Shown piece by piece: positions 1 through 7,910 of a stretch of 50,010 nucleotides of DNA. Origin of the DNA: Deltaproteobacteria bacterium (GTDB taxonomy: Bacteria > Myxococcota > XYA12-FULL-58-9). The stretch is from NCBI GenBank assembly GCA_016218825.1, contig JACRCV010000005.1, forward strand, positions 1 to 50,010, given 5' to 3'. Numbering within the stretch: position 1 is the stretch's first letter; every line of letters starts with the position of its first letter. The translations under genes and the position numbers were made by a program. The notes under the pieces were generated by a model. The model had not been told where the DNA came from, searched no databases, and saw nothing but the letters and a program-made list of their open reading frames with translations.

Positions 1-62
1 CCTCCGACGGGTTCGAACCAAGACCTCCGGCACCGCGCTCCCTGGTGAACCACACCGCGGAG

Positions 63-138
63 GGCCTTCAGGCTCCAGGCATCAGCCGGTCCCCTTCTGG
101 TGATCGAACGCGAGTGGGGTTCTTACGGCGGAATCAAG
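63..138. repeat. Left arm of 76-bp terminal inverted repeat
   Basis: Bases 63-138 are identical to the reverse complement of 49935-50010, the last 76 bases of the window. The first mismatch is at base 139. The repeat supplies the start codon and first 13 codons of the gene at 100-534. In the right copy it supplies the start of the YARHG gene, in another reading frame. It has no transposase and no obvious tRNA or attachment-site features. Its outer limit at the right end is unknown because the window stops there, so the real repeat may be longer. It may be a genomic repeat or an assembly artefact. Confidence 0.9.
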
Positions 139-534
139 GTTCACGCGCGCAACGTGGTGTACGAGAACAGCCAGGGGTCGCGGCTAGAGGCTGACAACGT
201 GCAAGATGCGCTCGACGAGCTTACCGTCCAACTCGCCCATGTGATCGTTGGAACTTGGTCGGTTGCCAACTATGGGTACCCTCCGAACGACCCAGGATCC
301 GTCACGTTTGGCGGTGATGGCGTCTATTCGGTCGATGGCGTCTTCACCGCTGCTGGGGTCACGCGCCCAGACGTCACCGCGACGACGTATCAGGCTGTGG
401 CCAACAACCTACTGATCCTGAACACAGAGGCGGTTGGTGGGACGGGGACTCGCATGGCTCACGTCGCCGGGCTGACGCCAACCGAGCTCACGCTTCACGC
501 TGGCGGCTATGCGTCAGTGCTGACCAAGAAATAG
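100..534 (+). CDS. Secreted-type beta-rich protein paralogue, 5' end replaced by repeat
   Basis: This is a 144-aa protein of unknown function and the tandem paralogue of the next gene. Both share an ADNVQ helix near residue 32, a VIVGTWSVANYG segment, a TTYQ-VAN-LLIL segment and a SVLTK C-terminus. The GTW followed by short beta strands recalls lipocalin-like folds, but I would not assign one. Unlike its paralogue it has no signal peptide. Its first 13 codons, from a GTG at 100, lie in the 76-bp inverted repeat, and similarity to the paralogue starts only around residue 13. The true start may therefore be missing or the gene may be a 5' fusion. The downstream gene starts 10 bases after the stop. 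Confidence 0.6.
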   Translation: MIEREWGSYGGIKVHARNVVYENSQGSRLEADNVQDALDELTVQLAHVIVGTWSVANYGYPPNDPGSVTFGGDGVYSVDGVFTAAGVTRPDVTATTYQAVANNLLILNTEAVGGTGTRMAHVAGLTPTELTLHAGGYASVLTKK

Positions 535-544
535 GACGGCTCAC

Positions 545-1036
545 ATGCGACGTCGAGCGGTGTGCCCTGCTTTACTTATCACTGCCGCATTCGCGTGCAG
601 CGCGCATGAGGCAATCGACACCGAGCGAAGAGTGCTAGCCGAGAACGTCCTACACGAAGCCACAGAAGCGTCTGCATTGAGGGCCGACAACGTTCAAAAT
701 GCGATCGACGCGATCACCGTCAAGCTCGCCGACGTGATCGTCGGCACGTGGTCGGTCGCCAACTACGGCGAGCCCCCTGACGTAGCCGGAACCGTTACGT
801 TCAACGCCGACACAACCTACGTGGTCGACGGCCAGTTTTACGTTGCCTTCGTCGCTCCGTGGGGCGGGAGTGCCACGACCTATCAGGTGGTCGCCAACAA
901 GCTGCTGATTCTTGGCTCTCAGTCATACAACGCCAGCGAAGGGATTCGCAATGAAGCTGTCCCAGTTGTCGAGCTGAAGCCGACCACGATCACTCTGCAC
1001 AACGGTGTTTTCGCATCCGTTCTCACAAAACAGTAG
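545..1036 (+). CDS. Putative lipoprotein, tandem paralogue of 100-534
   Basis: This is a 163-aa protein of unknown function. The N-terminus (MRRRAVCPALLITAAFACS) is a basic stretch plus hydrophobic core ending at a plausible lipobox with Cys18, so an outer-membrane lipoprotein is likely. The mature part matches the upstream gene through the ADNVQ motif, VIVGTWSVANYG, TTYQ-VAN and SVLTK blocks, showing a recent tandem duplication. An AGGA eight bases before the ATG is a reasonable ribosome-binding site. The convergent glycosyltransferase gene ends 45 bases downstream. Confidence 0.7.
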   Translation: MRRRAVCPALLITAAFACSAHEAIDTERRVLAENVLHEATEASALRADNVQNAIDAITVKLADVIVGTWSVANYGEPPDVAGTVTFNADTTYVVDGQFYVAFVAPWGGSATTYQVVANKLLILGSQSYNASEGIRNEAVPVVELKPTTITLHNGVFASVLTKQ

Positions 1037-1081
1037 GGAGCCAACCGGCGTCGCTTAAGGTGCCCGGGCAGTGCGATCGTG

Positions 1082-2458
1082 TTACCACCAAGGTAGGGTC
1101 GACTTTCTGCTTTTCGACCGCTCCGGCGCCGGGTCGGCCTCAGCAAGGTTCTTCGCCACCACCCGCCACAACCGCCCCCAATCACGCTGCTCGGCCACCG
1201 CCGCCACAAGCCTCGCCGCGAGCGTGAGCGCCGACCCTGCCCGCACGTGCCTGCGCGGCACTGCCCCGGCGCGCTGCTCCACAAACTGCACGAGCGGCCG
1301 CAACGCGTGACTCCACTCCATCCGCGCCCGCACCTCCGGCATCCGAGCCTTCGCTTGCACCAACGCTTTCGTCTGCAACAACTCCCGCAACGCCTTCGTC
1401 ACGCCTTCGACGTCCCCAGGGCTCACCACCCGGCCAATGCCCGTCTGCTCCACCATCGCCGCCAGCTCGTCGCCTCGCGTGCACACCACCGGCAAGCCCG
1501 CCCAGACGCAGTCCAACAGCCGCGTCCGATACGCCAACGTCGCCTCCGCGGTATCGAGGTGCAGCGACAGCCCCAGGTCCGCGTCCAAGAGCACGTCCGC
1601 CCGCCGGTCGTAGGGCACCCACTCCGAGAAGAAGAAAACATTCTCGTCGACGAGCTTCAGCTCGGCCGCGAGCGCCCGCGCCTCGTCGACGATCGACGCC
1701 TGCGGCACCGCGTCGTTCGGGTGCTTGGCGCCCATGAAGACGAGACGAATGTTGGGGACGTCGGCCCTCAGCGCCGCGACGGCGCGGATGCCGGTCAACG
1801 GATCCAACCAATTCCAGATGCCGCCGTTCCACAACACCACCGGATCGTTCGCCCCGATCTTCTGAAACTTGCCGCGGACCCCGGCGGCTCGCTTCTGCGG
1901 CGGCTCGGACGGCAGGCCGAAGGGCACGAGGTCAATGAGCGAGCGCAGCGACGGGTCACGGCCGTACTCCTCCGGTTCTAGGCGACCGAGCTCGAGCAAA
2001 GCGCCGAGCCAAAAGGCCCGCTGCCGCTCACTCGCACAGATGAAGAAGTCACCGCGGCGCAACAGGTAGTCCTGGAGCGCGTCCACTTTGGCGCGGTGCC
2101 AGCGGTCGGGGGCGGCGTGGCGGTAGTGCTCCAAGAGCTCGATGGCCAGAGGGTCGTAGCAGTCGACCACCAGGGCGCCTCGGATCTGAAGCAGGTCGCG
2201 AAGCGGGATGTTGAACCCCTGCGCTACCACCACGTCGGCGGTTCGAATCGCCCGGCTCCCGGCCGCCGATGCCAGCGACTCCACAGCGAAGCCGTCGGGA
2301 GTGCGGTCGACACCAGGCGCGACGAGCGTCACACGGGCGACGGGGGCGAGGGCGCGCGCGATCTCCCAGGCGCGGATCGCCGGACCCGGCATCCGGTCGC
2401 CCACGGCCTCACTCGCGACGACCACCACCTGCCGCGGCGATGGGCGATCTTCAGGCAT
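1082..2458 (-). CDS. Glycosyltransferase, GT4-like
   Basis: This is a 458-aa GT-B fold enzyme expected to transfer a sugar from a nucleotide sugar during cell-surface polysaccharide synthesis at the cytoplasmic membrane. The N-terminal half has a VVVVASEAVGDRMPGPAIRA start, typical of GT4 acceptor domains. The C-terminal half has WNGGIWNW, a FMG segment and a donor-site region near LSLHLDTAEATLAYRTRLLD with AGLPVV after it. I chose the ATG at 2458, which overlaps the Wzt stop by eight bases, instead of the longer open frame whose extra N-terminus is low-complexity antisense of wzt. It is the last gene of the wzm-wzt transcription unit, so its product probably acts on the glycan that the exporter moves. 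Donor and acceptor cannot be told. Confidence 0.85.
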   Translation of the reverse strand: MPEDRPSPRQVVVVASEAVGDRMPGPAIRAWEIARALAPVARVTLVAPGVDRTPDGFAVESLASAAGSRAIRTADVVVAQGFNIPLRDLLQIRGALVVDCYDPLAIELLEHYRHAAPDRWHRAKVDALQDYLLRRGDFFICASERQRAFWLGALLELGRLEPEEYGRDPSLRSLIDLVPFGLPSEPPQKRAAGVRGKFQKIGANDPVVLWNGGIWNWLDPLTGIRAVAALRADVPNIRLVFMGAKHPNDAVPQASIVDEARALAAELKLVDENVFFFSEWVPYDRRADVLLDADLGLSLHLDTAEATLAYRTRLLDCVWAGLPVVCTRGDELAAMVEQTGIGRVVSPGDVEGVTKALRELLQTKALVQAKARMPEVRARMEWSHALRPLVQFVEQRAGAVPRRHVRAGSALTLAARLVAAVAEQRDWGRLWRVVAKNLAEADPAPERSKSRKSTLPWW

Positions 2459-3203
2459 GGGTCTCGGCGGCTTGTTGTCGCCGGTATTCGGCGATGGCGT
2501 CGGTGGTGTTGCCGTCGAAGGAGGGCTCGCCGTTGTGGAGGAGGACGGCGCGGCTGCAGATCTTCTGGATCGACCCCGCATCATGCGACACGAACACCAC
2601 CGTCTTCCCCGCCGCCAGATGCGCCTCGATGCGCGCCACGCTCTTCTTCTGGAAGGCCTCGTCGCCGACGCCCAAGATCTCGTCGATGAGCAGGATGTCG
2701 GCGTCGACGTCGGTCGCTATCGCGAACCCGAGGCGGGCGTACATGCCGGAGGAGTAGTTCTTCACCGGCGTGTCCATGAAGTCCTTGAGCCCGGCGAACT
2801 CGACGATGCGCTCGTAGCGCGACAGCATCTCGGCCTTGGTGCGGCCCATGATCGCGCCGTTCAAGAAGACGTTCTCGCGGCCCGTGAGCTCGCCGTTGAA
2901 GCCGGCGCCGAGCTCGATCAACGCCGCCACCGTGCCGTTCACGGTGCGGGTGCCCACGGTGGGCTCGAAGACCCCGGCGATCACTTTCAACAGCGTGCTC
3001 TTCCCCGAGCCGTTGCGGCCAATGATGCCGACCGCCTCGCCGGCTTTGATGTCGAGGTTGATGCCCTTCAAGGCCCAGAGGTCGCGGTAGCCGTTCTTGC
3101 GCCGCACGGTGTTGATGAAGACCTCTTTGAGTGTGAAGGCGCGCTCGAAGTGCAGGCGAAAGCGGACGCCGACGTCTTTGAGCTGCAGCAGGGGATCAGT
3201 CAT
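2451..3203 (-). CDS. wzt: Polysaccharide ABC exporter ATPase (Wzt/TagH type)
   Basis: This 250-aa nucleotide-binding subunit belongs to an ABC-2 exporter for O-antigen, capsule or teichoic-acid-like glycans. Walker A is GRNGSGKST, the signature is YSSGM, Walker B is ILLIDE and the H-loop is SHD. The N-terminal FTLKEVFIN-type leader and ELGAGFNGELTGRENVFLNG are characteristic of the Wzt/RfbB group. It lacks the C-terminal carbohydrate-binding extension (about 150 aa or more) of the long Wzt proteins, so export is probably coupled to chain synthesis without terminal-modification recognition. It starts seven bases after the permease stop and overlaps the glycosyltransferase. Confidence 0.93.
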   Translation of the reverse strand: MTDPLLQLKDVGVRFRLHFERAFTLKEVFINTVRRKNGYRDLWALKGINLDIKAGEAVGIIGRNGSGKSTLLKVIAGVFEPTVGTRTVNGTVAALIELGAGFNGELTGRENVFLNGAIMGRTKAEMLSRYERIVEFAGLKDFMDTPVKNYSSGMYARLGFAIATDVDADILLIDEILGVGDEAFQKKSVARIEAHLAAGKTVVFVSHDAGSIQKICSRAVLLHNGEPSFDGNTTDAIAEYRRQQAAETHA

Positions 3204-3209
3204 TGGCGC

Positions 3210-3983
3210 TCAGACCCTGAGGATGAAGCCGCGCTCGAAGCGCACGAAGACCACGAAGCCGATGAGCGCCGACAACAGGCTGCCGGCGAACGCGATGCTG
3301 ACCGTCTGCAGAGACGGCAGCCGGGCGTCGAAGATCGGCGCCCGGAAGCACTCGATGACGTAGAGCATCGGGTTCCACGCGAACGCCGGGCGGAAGCGCT
3401 CCGGCACCATCTCCACGGTGTAGATGACCGGCGAGGCGTAGAACCACGCCGAGATCAAGACCTCGGTCATGTGCGTGAAGTCGCGGAAGTAGACGTTCAA
3501 GCACGAGAACAAGAACGCCATGCCGCAGGTGAACAGCGTCAGGATGCCGATCGAGACCGGCAGGAAGAGCATCGCGGTGTTCGGCAGGCGGCCGAGCGCC
3601 GCCATCAGCGCGAACATCGCCAGCATCGACAGCATGAAGTTCACCAGGCCCGCGAGCACGGTGGACAACGGGATGATGGTCTTGGGGATGTAGACCTTCT
3701 TCAACAGCGCGCCCTTGCCGACGATGGACATCAGGCCGCCGGAGATCGCCTGCGAGAAGAAGATCCACGGCAACATGCCGGCGAGCAGCAGCACCCAGTA
3801 GTCCTTGGTGTTGAAGCGCATGATCGTAGAGAACACCAGCGTCAGCACGATCATCGTCAGCAGCGGGTTCAGCATCGACCACAGGAAGCCGAGCGCCGAG
3901 CGCCGGTAGCGCAGCTTGAGCTCGTTCACCACGAGGTTCTTCAACAGCTCGCGATAGCGGTAGATCTCGAAGAGCTTGCGCAT
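3210..3983 (-). CDS. wzm: Polysaccharide ABC exporter permease (Wzm type)
   Basis: This 257-aa ABC2_membrane protein has about six predicted transmembrane helices. The N-terminal amphipathic region (YRELLKNLVVNELKLRYRRS), followed by LGFLWSMLNPL, is a hallmark of Wzm/KpsM/TagG permeases. With the downstream ATPase it forms the inner-membrane export channel. The ATG at 3983 is preferred over a GTG at 3989 because AGGAG lies five bases upstream of it. It is 98 bases downstream of the response-regulator gene on the same strand. Confidence 0.93.
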   Translation of the reverse strand: MRKLFEIYRYRELLKNLVVNELKLRYRRSALGFLWSMLNPLLTMIVLTLVFSTIMRFNTKDYWVLLLAGMLPWIFFSQAISGGLMSIVGKGALLKKVYIPKTIIPLSTVLAGLVNFMLSMLAMFALMAALGRLPNTAMLFLPVSIGILTLFTCGMAFLFSCLNVYFRDFTHMTEVLISAWFYASPVIYTVEMVPERFRPAFAWNPMLYVIECFRAPIFDARLPSLQTVSIAFAGSLLSALIGFVVFVRFERGFILRV

Positions 3984-4081
3984 CCACACTCCTGCGGGCG
4001 GCGGATACTAGCCACAGACGCGCACGAAGCCAACTGCCGCGGCGCCGATACCACAGCGGCGGCGCCCGGTCGAACGTCCCC

Positions 4082-4669
4082 TTACGGCAACCGGAACTGC
4101 GCCACCGCGGCGATCACGTGGCGCTGCGAGGCGCAGTGGGTCTTGGCGAGCAGGCGGCGCCAGTAGGTCTTGATGGTCCCCGGCCGGCAGCCGAGGCGGG
4201 TCGCGAGCTCGGCGTTGTCGAAGCCGGCGAGCGCCAGCGTCAACAACTGGGTCTCGCGCGGGCTCAGGGCGTGCTGGCGGCAGAAGGCCTCGAGCGCCCG
4301 CGCCGGCACCGCGGTGGTCGTGAGCTTCTGCACCAGCTCCAGCAAGACGGCCTCGGTGACCGGCTTGGGGACGACGATGTCGCACTCGCCGTAGAGGCGC
4401 GTCGCCCACTCGGAGTCGACGTAGCCGCTCACCACCGCCACCGCCGGCCGCGGCCAGACGCGGTTGCGCTCCTCCAACAGCCGGGCGCCGTGGCCGTCCG
4501 CCAGGACCAGGTCGAGCAGGATCAGATCGATGCCGCGCAGATCGATCGCCAGCGCCTCCCTCAAAGAGCAGGCGGCGACCACCTCGTAGCCGGCGGCCTC
4601 GAGTGAGCGGCGCCAGGAGCGGACGATCCGGATCTCGTCGTCGACAACCAGAATCCGCCGCTTCGCCAC
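4082..4669 (-). CDS. NarL/FixJ-type response regulator
   Basis: This is a 195-aa two-domain regulator. The receiver domain (about residues 5-120) has the acidic pair VVDDE, phospho-acceptor Asp in LILLDLVLADG and the conserved Lys in VVPKP. The C-terminal domain has a LuxR-type helix-turn-helix beginning LSPRETQLLTLALAGFDN and continuing GCRPGTIKTYWRRLLAKT. The start is taken as the GTG at 4669 with GGGAG seven bases upstream. The longer frame adds only low-complexity sequence. No cognate histidine kinase is adjacent. Its position upstream of wzm suggests, but does not prove, control of polysaccharide export. Confidence 0.87.
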   Translation of the reverse strand: MAKRRILVVDDEIRIVRSWRRSLEAAGYEVVAACSLREALAIDLRGIDLILLDLVLADGHGARLLEERNRVWPRPAVAVVSGYVDSEWATRLYGECDIVVPKPVTEAVLLELVQKLTTTAVPARALEAFCRQHALSPRETQLLTLALAGFDNAELATRLGCRPGTIKTYWRRLLAKTHCASQRHVIAAVAQFRLP

Positions 4670-4994
4670 CGTGTGCTCCCAGGGCGGGATTTCACGCAAT
4701 CTCTCGAGCCCCAAAGACCGCCGGTGTCCCCCGAGGAGGTGTACCACAGCCCGCCGCCCACGCCTGCCGCCGCACACCTACCAGCGTCCGCGGCCTTGGT
4801 CTGTCATCCGGGGGAGGACATCGACGGCGAGGCCGAAATCTCGAGCCGTGCCCGAACCCTTAAGGTCGGCCGGGCGACCGCCGTCCTCCAACAGACGACA
4901 TGACGGGCGCGGCCGAATGTGGTGAACTCTCCACGGGCCCGGGGGTGAATCTGGGGGTGGGCCCCAATGCTCATGCAGTGCGGCGCGCTACATC
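4670..4994. promoter_or_regulatory. Divergent intergenic region
   Basis: These 325 bases separate the minus-strand response regulator from the plus-strand PAS protein and should hold both promoters. I see no convincing sigma-70 pair. A short stem (TGGGG at 4952-4956 with CCCCA at 4962-4966) lies 28 bases before the PAS-gene start. The open frames across it are low-complexity and look non-coding. Confidence 0.4.
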
Positions 4995-5573
4995 GTGGCT
5001 GATAGTCCTCTCCCCATCTCGCTGGCGGCGGTCACCGGTCGGTTCCTCGTCGTCGAGGCCGACGGCACCTGCGTCGCCGCGAGCCCGGAGGCGGCGCGCA
5101 CCCTCGGCGCCACGCCCGAAAGCCTCGCCGGCAAGAGGCTGCAAGAGCTCAACCTCGGCCCCGAGCTCCAGAGCCTCGCGACCGTGCTCGCCGCCGCCCG
5201 CGGCCATCGCGCCGACGTCCAGCGCTCTGCCACGGACACCGCGCCGGCACCGTCGTCGCCGGCCTCGGCGCCGGGGCCGCGGGTGGTGGTCTGGCTGCCC
5301 GCCTGCCCGCTCACGAGCGGCGCTGCCGCCGAAGAGCCGGGCTCGGCGCCAGCGGCGGACGCGGTCATCGGCCGTCACCACGGCCTGGTCACGGTCTGCT
5401 CCTGCTGCGGCAGCGTCCGCGGCGCTGCCGGCAAATGGCTCCCCCTCGCGCGGGTGCTGCAGCAGCACGTCGGCGTCCGCTTCAGCCACGGCTTGTGCGA
5501 GAAGTGCGCCGGCTCCTATCTGTGGCGCCTCGACCAGGACTATCCGCGCGGTCCCGGCGGCAAAGGCTGCTGA
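4995..5573 (+). CDS. PAS protein with C-terminal Cys-pair motif
   Basis: This is a 192-aa protein. Residues about 12-70 look like a degenerate PAS domain (FLVVEADGTCVAASPEAART, then a LAGKRLQEL segment). An Ala/Pro-rich linker follows (about 80-125). Residues 135-171 hold CSCCGSVR, a W-x-P element, then FSHGLCEKC. The cysteines are at about 135, 137, 138, 168 and 171. This Cys motif is familiar from the ends of bacterial PAS/GAF signalling proteins and probably binds a metal. There is no kinase or output domain, so it may act as a stand-alone sensor, perhaps with the divergent response regulator. The GTG start has no obvious ribosome-binding site. Confidence 0.7.
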   Translation: MADSPLPISLAAVTGRFLVVEADGTCVAASPEAARTLGATPESLAGKRLQELNLGPELQSLATVLAAARGHRADVQRSATDTAPAPSSPASAPGPRVVVWLPACPLTSGAAAEEPGSAPAADAVIGRHHGLVTVCSCCGSVRGAAGKWLPLARVLQQHVGVRFSHGLCEKCAGSYLWRLDQDYPRGPGGKGC

Positions 5574-5658
5574 GACGCGCCACGCCGCGCCGGCACCGAG
5601 TGTGATCCGCCAACGTACTTTCGCCGCGCCCGCGCCACGACATATACTGCCGAGGCCG

Positions 5659-6588
5659 ATGCCGACCCTCGGCCCTATCGACAGTGCGGTGCGGGTCGCC
5701 ACGCGTGTCCCGGCGATATTGGTGTTGTTGCCGGCGCTGTCCGCCTGCCTGTCCCGGACCCTGCTGGCGCCGACGTCCGCGCCTCGAGACGGCGTCGCCG
5801 ATAGCGACCCCGGGCCCGCCGCCGGCGACCATGACGGCAACGGTAACGACAACGGCGGCAGCGACGACCCCTTCTGTCCCGCGCCGATCTCATTGGCCGC
5901 GCTGCGCTGCGACCTGCCGGTGGGGCCGTGCGCCCGGTCGCCCTGGTGCACGGGCCTGGTCGCGCTCTACCACTTCGACAACGTCGCCGCCGACGGCGAG
6001 AGTCCGACGGCGGTGCACGACTACTCCGGTCGGGGCTCGCACCTCGGCTGCCTGGCGCCCGACTGTCCGGTGCCGGTGACCGGAGTCGTCGACGGCGGCT
6101 TTGCCTTCGCCGATCCGCAATACTTCGCGGCGCCGGACCAAGCGAGCCTGGACTCGAGCGACACCGTGACCGTGTCGGCGTGGTTCTGCCCCGCCGCGCT
6201 CACGGCCGGCGACTGGCACGTCATCGTCGCCAAGATCCAGCCGACCCCGCTGGGGTCCAACTTCTACCTCGGCCACCTCGGGGGTCAGCTCGGCGTCACC
6301 TTCCACGACGGCGTCACCTGGCACAACCACCTCACCGCATCGAGCTACGCGCCCGGCGGCTGGTACCACCTCGTCGCCGTCATCGACAGCGTCGCCGATC
6401 GGGTGCGGCTGTACGTCAACGGCGATCTCGCCCTCGACGACAGCGAGACCGCCAACATGGCGGTCGACGACGGCAGCCTGTGGGTCGGCTGGGGACCCGG
6501 CGACCTCGGCGTCAACGGCAGCATCGACGAGCTCGCGATCTGGGGGCGCGCGCTTGGCGATGCCGAGATCGCCGGCCTCGGCTGGTAG
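5659..6588 (+). CDS. LamG-domain lipoprotein
   Basis: This is a 309-aa exported lipoprotein. The signal sequence ends in LLPALSAC with lipid-modified Cys30. An Asp/Gly/Asn-rich linker (about 45-75) follows, then one LamG/concanavalin-like jelly-roll domain (about 100-309). LamG marks are LVALYHFDN, DYSGRGSHL, VTVSAWF, GGWYHLVAVID, VRLYVNG and the closing IDELAIWGRAL. LamG domains usually bind glycans or extracellular protein. Here the domain stands alone, so a surface-binding or adhesion role is possible. The ATG at 5659 is chosen because it begins the signal peptide; the same frame is open far upstream but unrelated. Confidence 0.82.
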   Translation: MPTLGPIDSAVRVATRVPAILVLLPALSACLSRTLLAPTSAPRDGVADSDPGPAAGDHDGNGNDNGGSDDPFCPAPISLAALRCDLPVGPCARSPWCTGLVALYHFDNVAADGESPTAVHDYSGRGSHLGCLAPDCPVPVTGVVDGGFAFADPQYFAAPDQASLDSSDTVTVSAWFCPAALTAGDWHVIVAKIQPTPLGSNFYLGHLGGQLGVTFHDGVTWHNHLTASSYAPGGWYHLVAVIDSVADRVRLYVNGDLALDDSETANMAVDDGSLWVGWGPGDLGVNGSIDELAIWGRALGDAEIAGLGW

Positions 6589-6611
6589 CCACCCGCGGCG
6601 ACGGCCCGAGA

Positions 6612-6631
6612 GCGCCGGCGGCCTGGCGCGC
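6612..6631. repeat. 20-bp direct repeat, copy 1
   Basis: GCGCCGGCGGCCTGGCGCGC occurs here 24 bases after the LamG gene stop and again, identical, at 7881-7900. Each copy can pair GCGCC with GGCGC around an eight-base loop. There is no U-tract, so it could be a weak 3'-end or factor-dependent termination element. Confidence 0.6.
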
Positions 6632-6675
6632 ACATGTGTCTAGGCTCACGAGCCGCTGGTGTGCGAGGATGCGGC

Positions 6676-7878
6676 ATGCGTCGCTTGACCCTCGTGCCCC
6701 TTTGTCGCTCCGCCCGTGCCCATCTCCTGCCGCTCGTCCTGGCGCTGGCGCTCGCGAGTTGCGGGACAGACACCCAGACGGTCGAGCCGACCCCGGCGTT
6801 GCCGGTGCTCACGGTCGTGAAGGGCAGCGGCTCGGGCTCGTACTCGCCCGGTCAGCTCGTTCACGTCTGGGCCGATCCCACCAAAGACGGCGCCACCCCC
6901 GCGGCGACGGTCTTCGAGCGCTGGCAAGGGGACGTCGCGGTTCTCACCGACCCGACGATGACCCAGGCGTCCTTCGTGATGCCGTCGGCGTCGATGACGC
7001 TCACCGCGACCTACGAGGCGGCGGCGCTCTGGACGGCGGAGCGCATGGTCGCGCGCGGCCTCGTGGTCAACTCCTACTTTCCACCCAACCACCGGGGCGT
7101 GCTGTTCCACTTCCACGGCACCGGCGGCAGCTCCGACAACCTGGTCACGAAGGTCGAGAGCGTGATCTTTCTCCGCTACGCGGTCGCGGCCGGCTACGCC
7201 GTGGTCGTGCCCGAGAGCAGCGACCGGACCAACAAGCAGTGGCAGGTGAGCGTCGACTGGAGCACCAACCCCGACTACGTGAACATCTCGGACCTGGTGG
7301 CTTACTTCAAGAATCAAGGGAAGATCGGCGCCACCGAGCCGCTCGTCGGCGTCGGCACCTCGAACGGCGGCGGCTTCGTGCCTTACATCGCCGACCTGTT
7401 GGGCTTCAAGGCTTCGGTCTCGTTCATCGCGCCCGGGAACGTTCATCGCTTGATGCAGAGCACCGTGCCGTGGATGGGCGTCCTGCAGCAAAACGACGAC
7501 GTCCTCGCCGCCGGTTGGCTCGAGGACGCCGAGGCGACCCAAAAGGACTGCATCGACCGCGGCGTCGCGACCGAGCTCTACGTCAACGAGCCGTCGCCTC
7601 TCTACCCCGAGCGGTTCTGGCGCCTCGGCACGCTGTCGCCGACCGACTCGCAGGCGATCTTCCAGAGCCTGAAGGGCGGCGGCTTTCTGGATGCGAACGA
7701 TTTTTTGATCGAGAGCCCCAAGGTCTCCAGCTGGGCGGCGGTGATTCCGGCGGCGTACTCGGCCCCGGATCTCATGAAGGACATCGGCGATCAGCTCGAG
7801 TGCAGCCACGCCACCCACATCTTCTCGAGCGACTACGACGCGAAGGTCATCCAGTTCTTCGACCGCTTCGTGCCGTAG
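6676..7878 (+). CDS. Alpha/beta-hydrolase lipoprotein
   Basis: This is a 400-aa exported lipoprotein. The signal peptide ends in LALALASC. A short beta-repeat module of the InlB/bacterial-repeat kind follows (about residues 40-105, with GSGSGSYSPGQLVHVWADP and FERWQGD). An alpha/beta-hydrolase domain follows (about 115-400). FHFHGTGGSS fits the oxyanion-hole region, GTSNGGGF is the nucleophile elbow (GxSxG) and the His in SHATH is a candidate catalytic base. This resembles secreted esterase or polyhydroxyalkanoate-depolymerase-like enzymes, but the substrate is unknown. I use the ATG at 6676, preceded by GAGG, over an upstream GTG-type start because the signal peptide begins there. Confidence 0.8.
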   Translation: MRRLTLVPLCRSARAHLLPLVLALALASCGTDTQTVEPTPALPVLTVVKGSGSGSYSPGQLVHVWADPTKDGATPAATVFERWQGDVAVLTDPTMTQASFVMPSASMTLTATYEAAALWTAERMVARGLVVNSYFPPNHRGVLFHFHGTGGSSDNLVTKVESVIFLRYAVAAGYAVVVPESSDRTNKQWQVSVDWSTNPDYVNISDLVAYFKNQGKIGATEPLVGVGTSNGGGFVPYIADLLGFKASVSFIAPGNVHRLMQSTVPWMGVLQQNDDVLAAGWLEDAEATQKDCIDRGVATELYVNEPSPLYPERFWRLGTLSPTDSQAIFQSLKGGGFLDANDFLIESPKVSSWAAVIPAAYSAPDLMKDIGDQLECSHATHIFSSDYDAKVIQFFDRFVP

Positions 7879-7880
7879 CC

Positions 7881-7900
7881 GCGCCGGCGGCCTGGCGCGC
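7881..7900. repeat. 20-bp direct repeat, copy 2
   Basis: This is an exact copy of 6612-6631, beginning three bases after the stop of the hydrolase gene. With copy 1 it brackets that gene. It can form the same GCGCC/GGCGC stem and lies between the convergent hydrolase and TPR genes. Confidence 0.6.
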
Positions 7901-7910
7901 TGGCGCGGGC

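Noticed and set aside
1-40. GGGTTCGAACC at the left edge, resembling a tRNA T-loop
   Set aside because: The flanking bases do not pair as a five-base T-stem around a seven-base loop, and no acceptor partner is in the window.
2208-4166. 652-codon open frame on the plus strand
   Set aside because: It is antisense to the ABC exporter genes and composed of charged low-complexity sequence.
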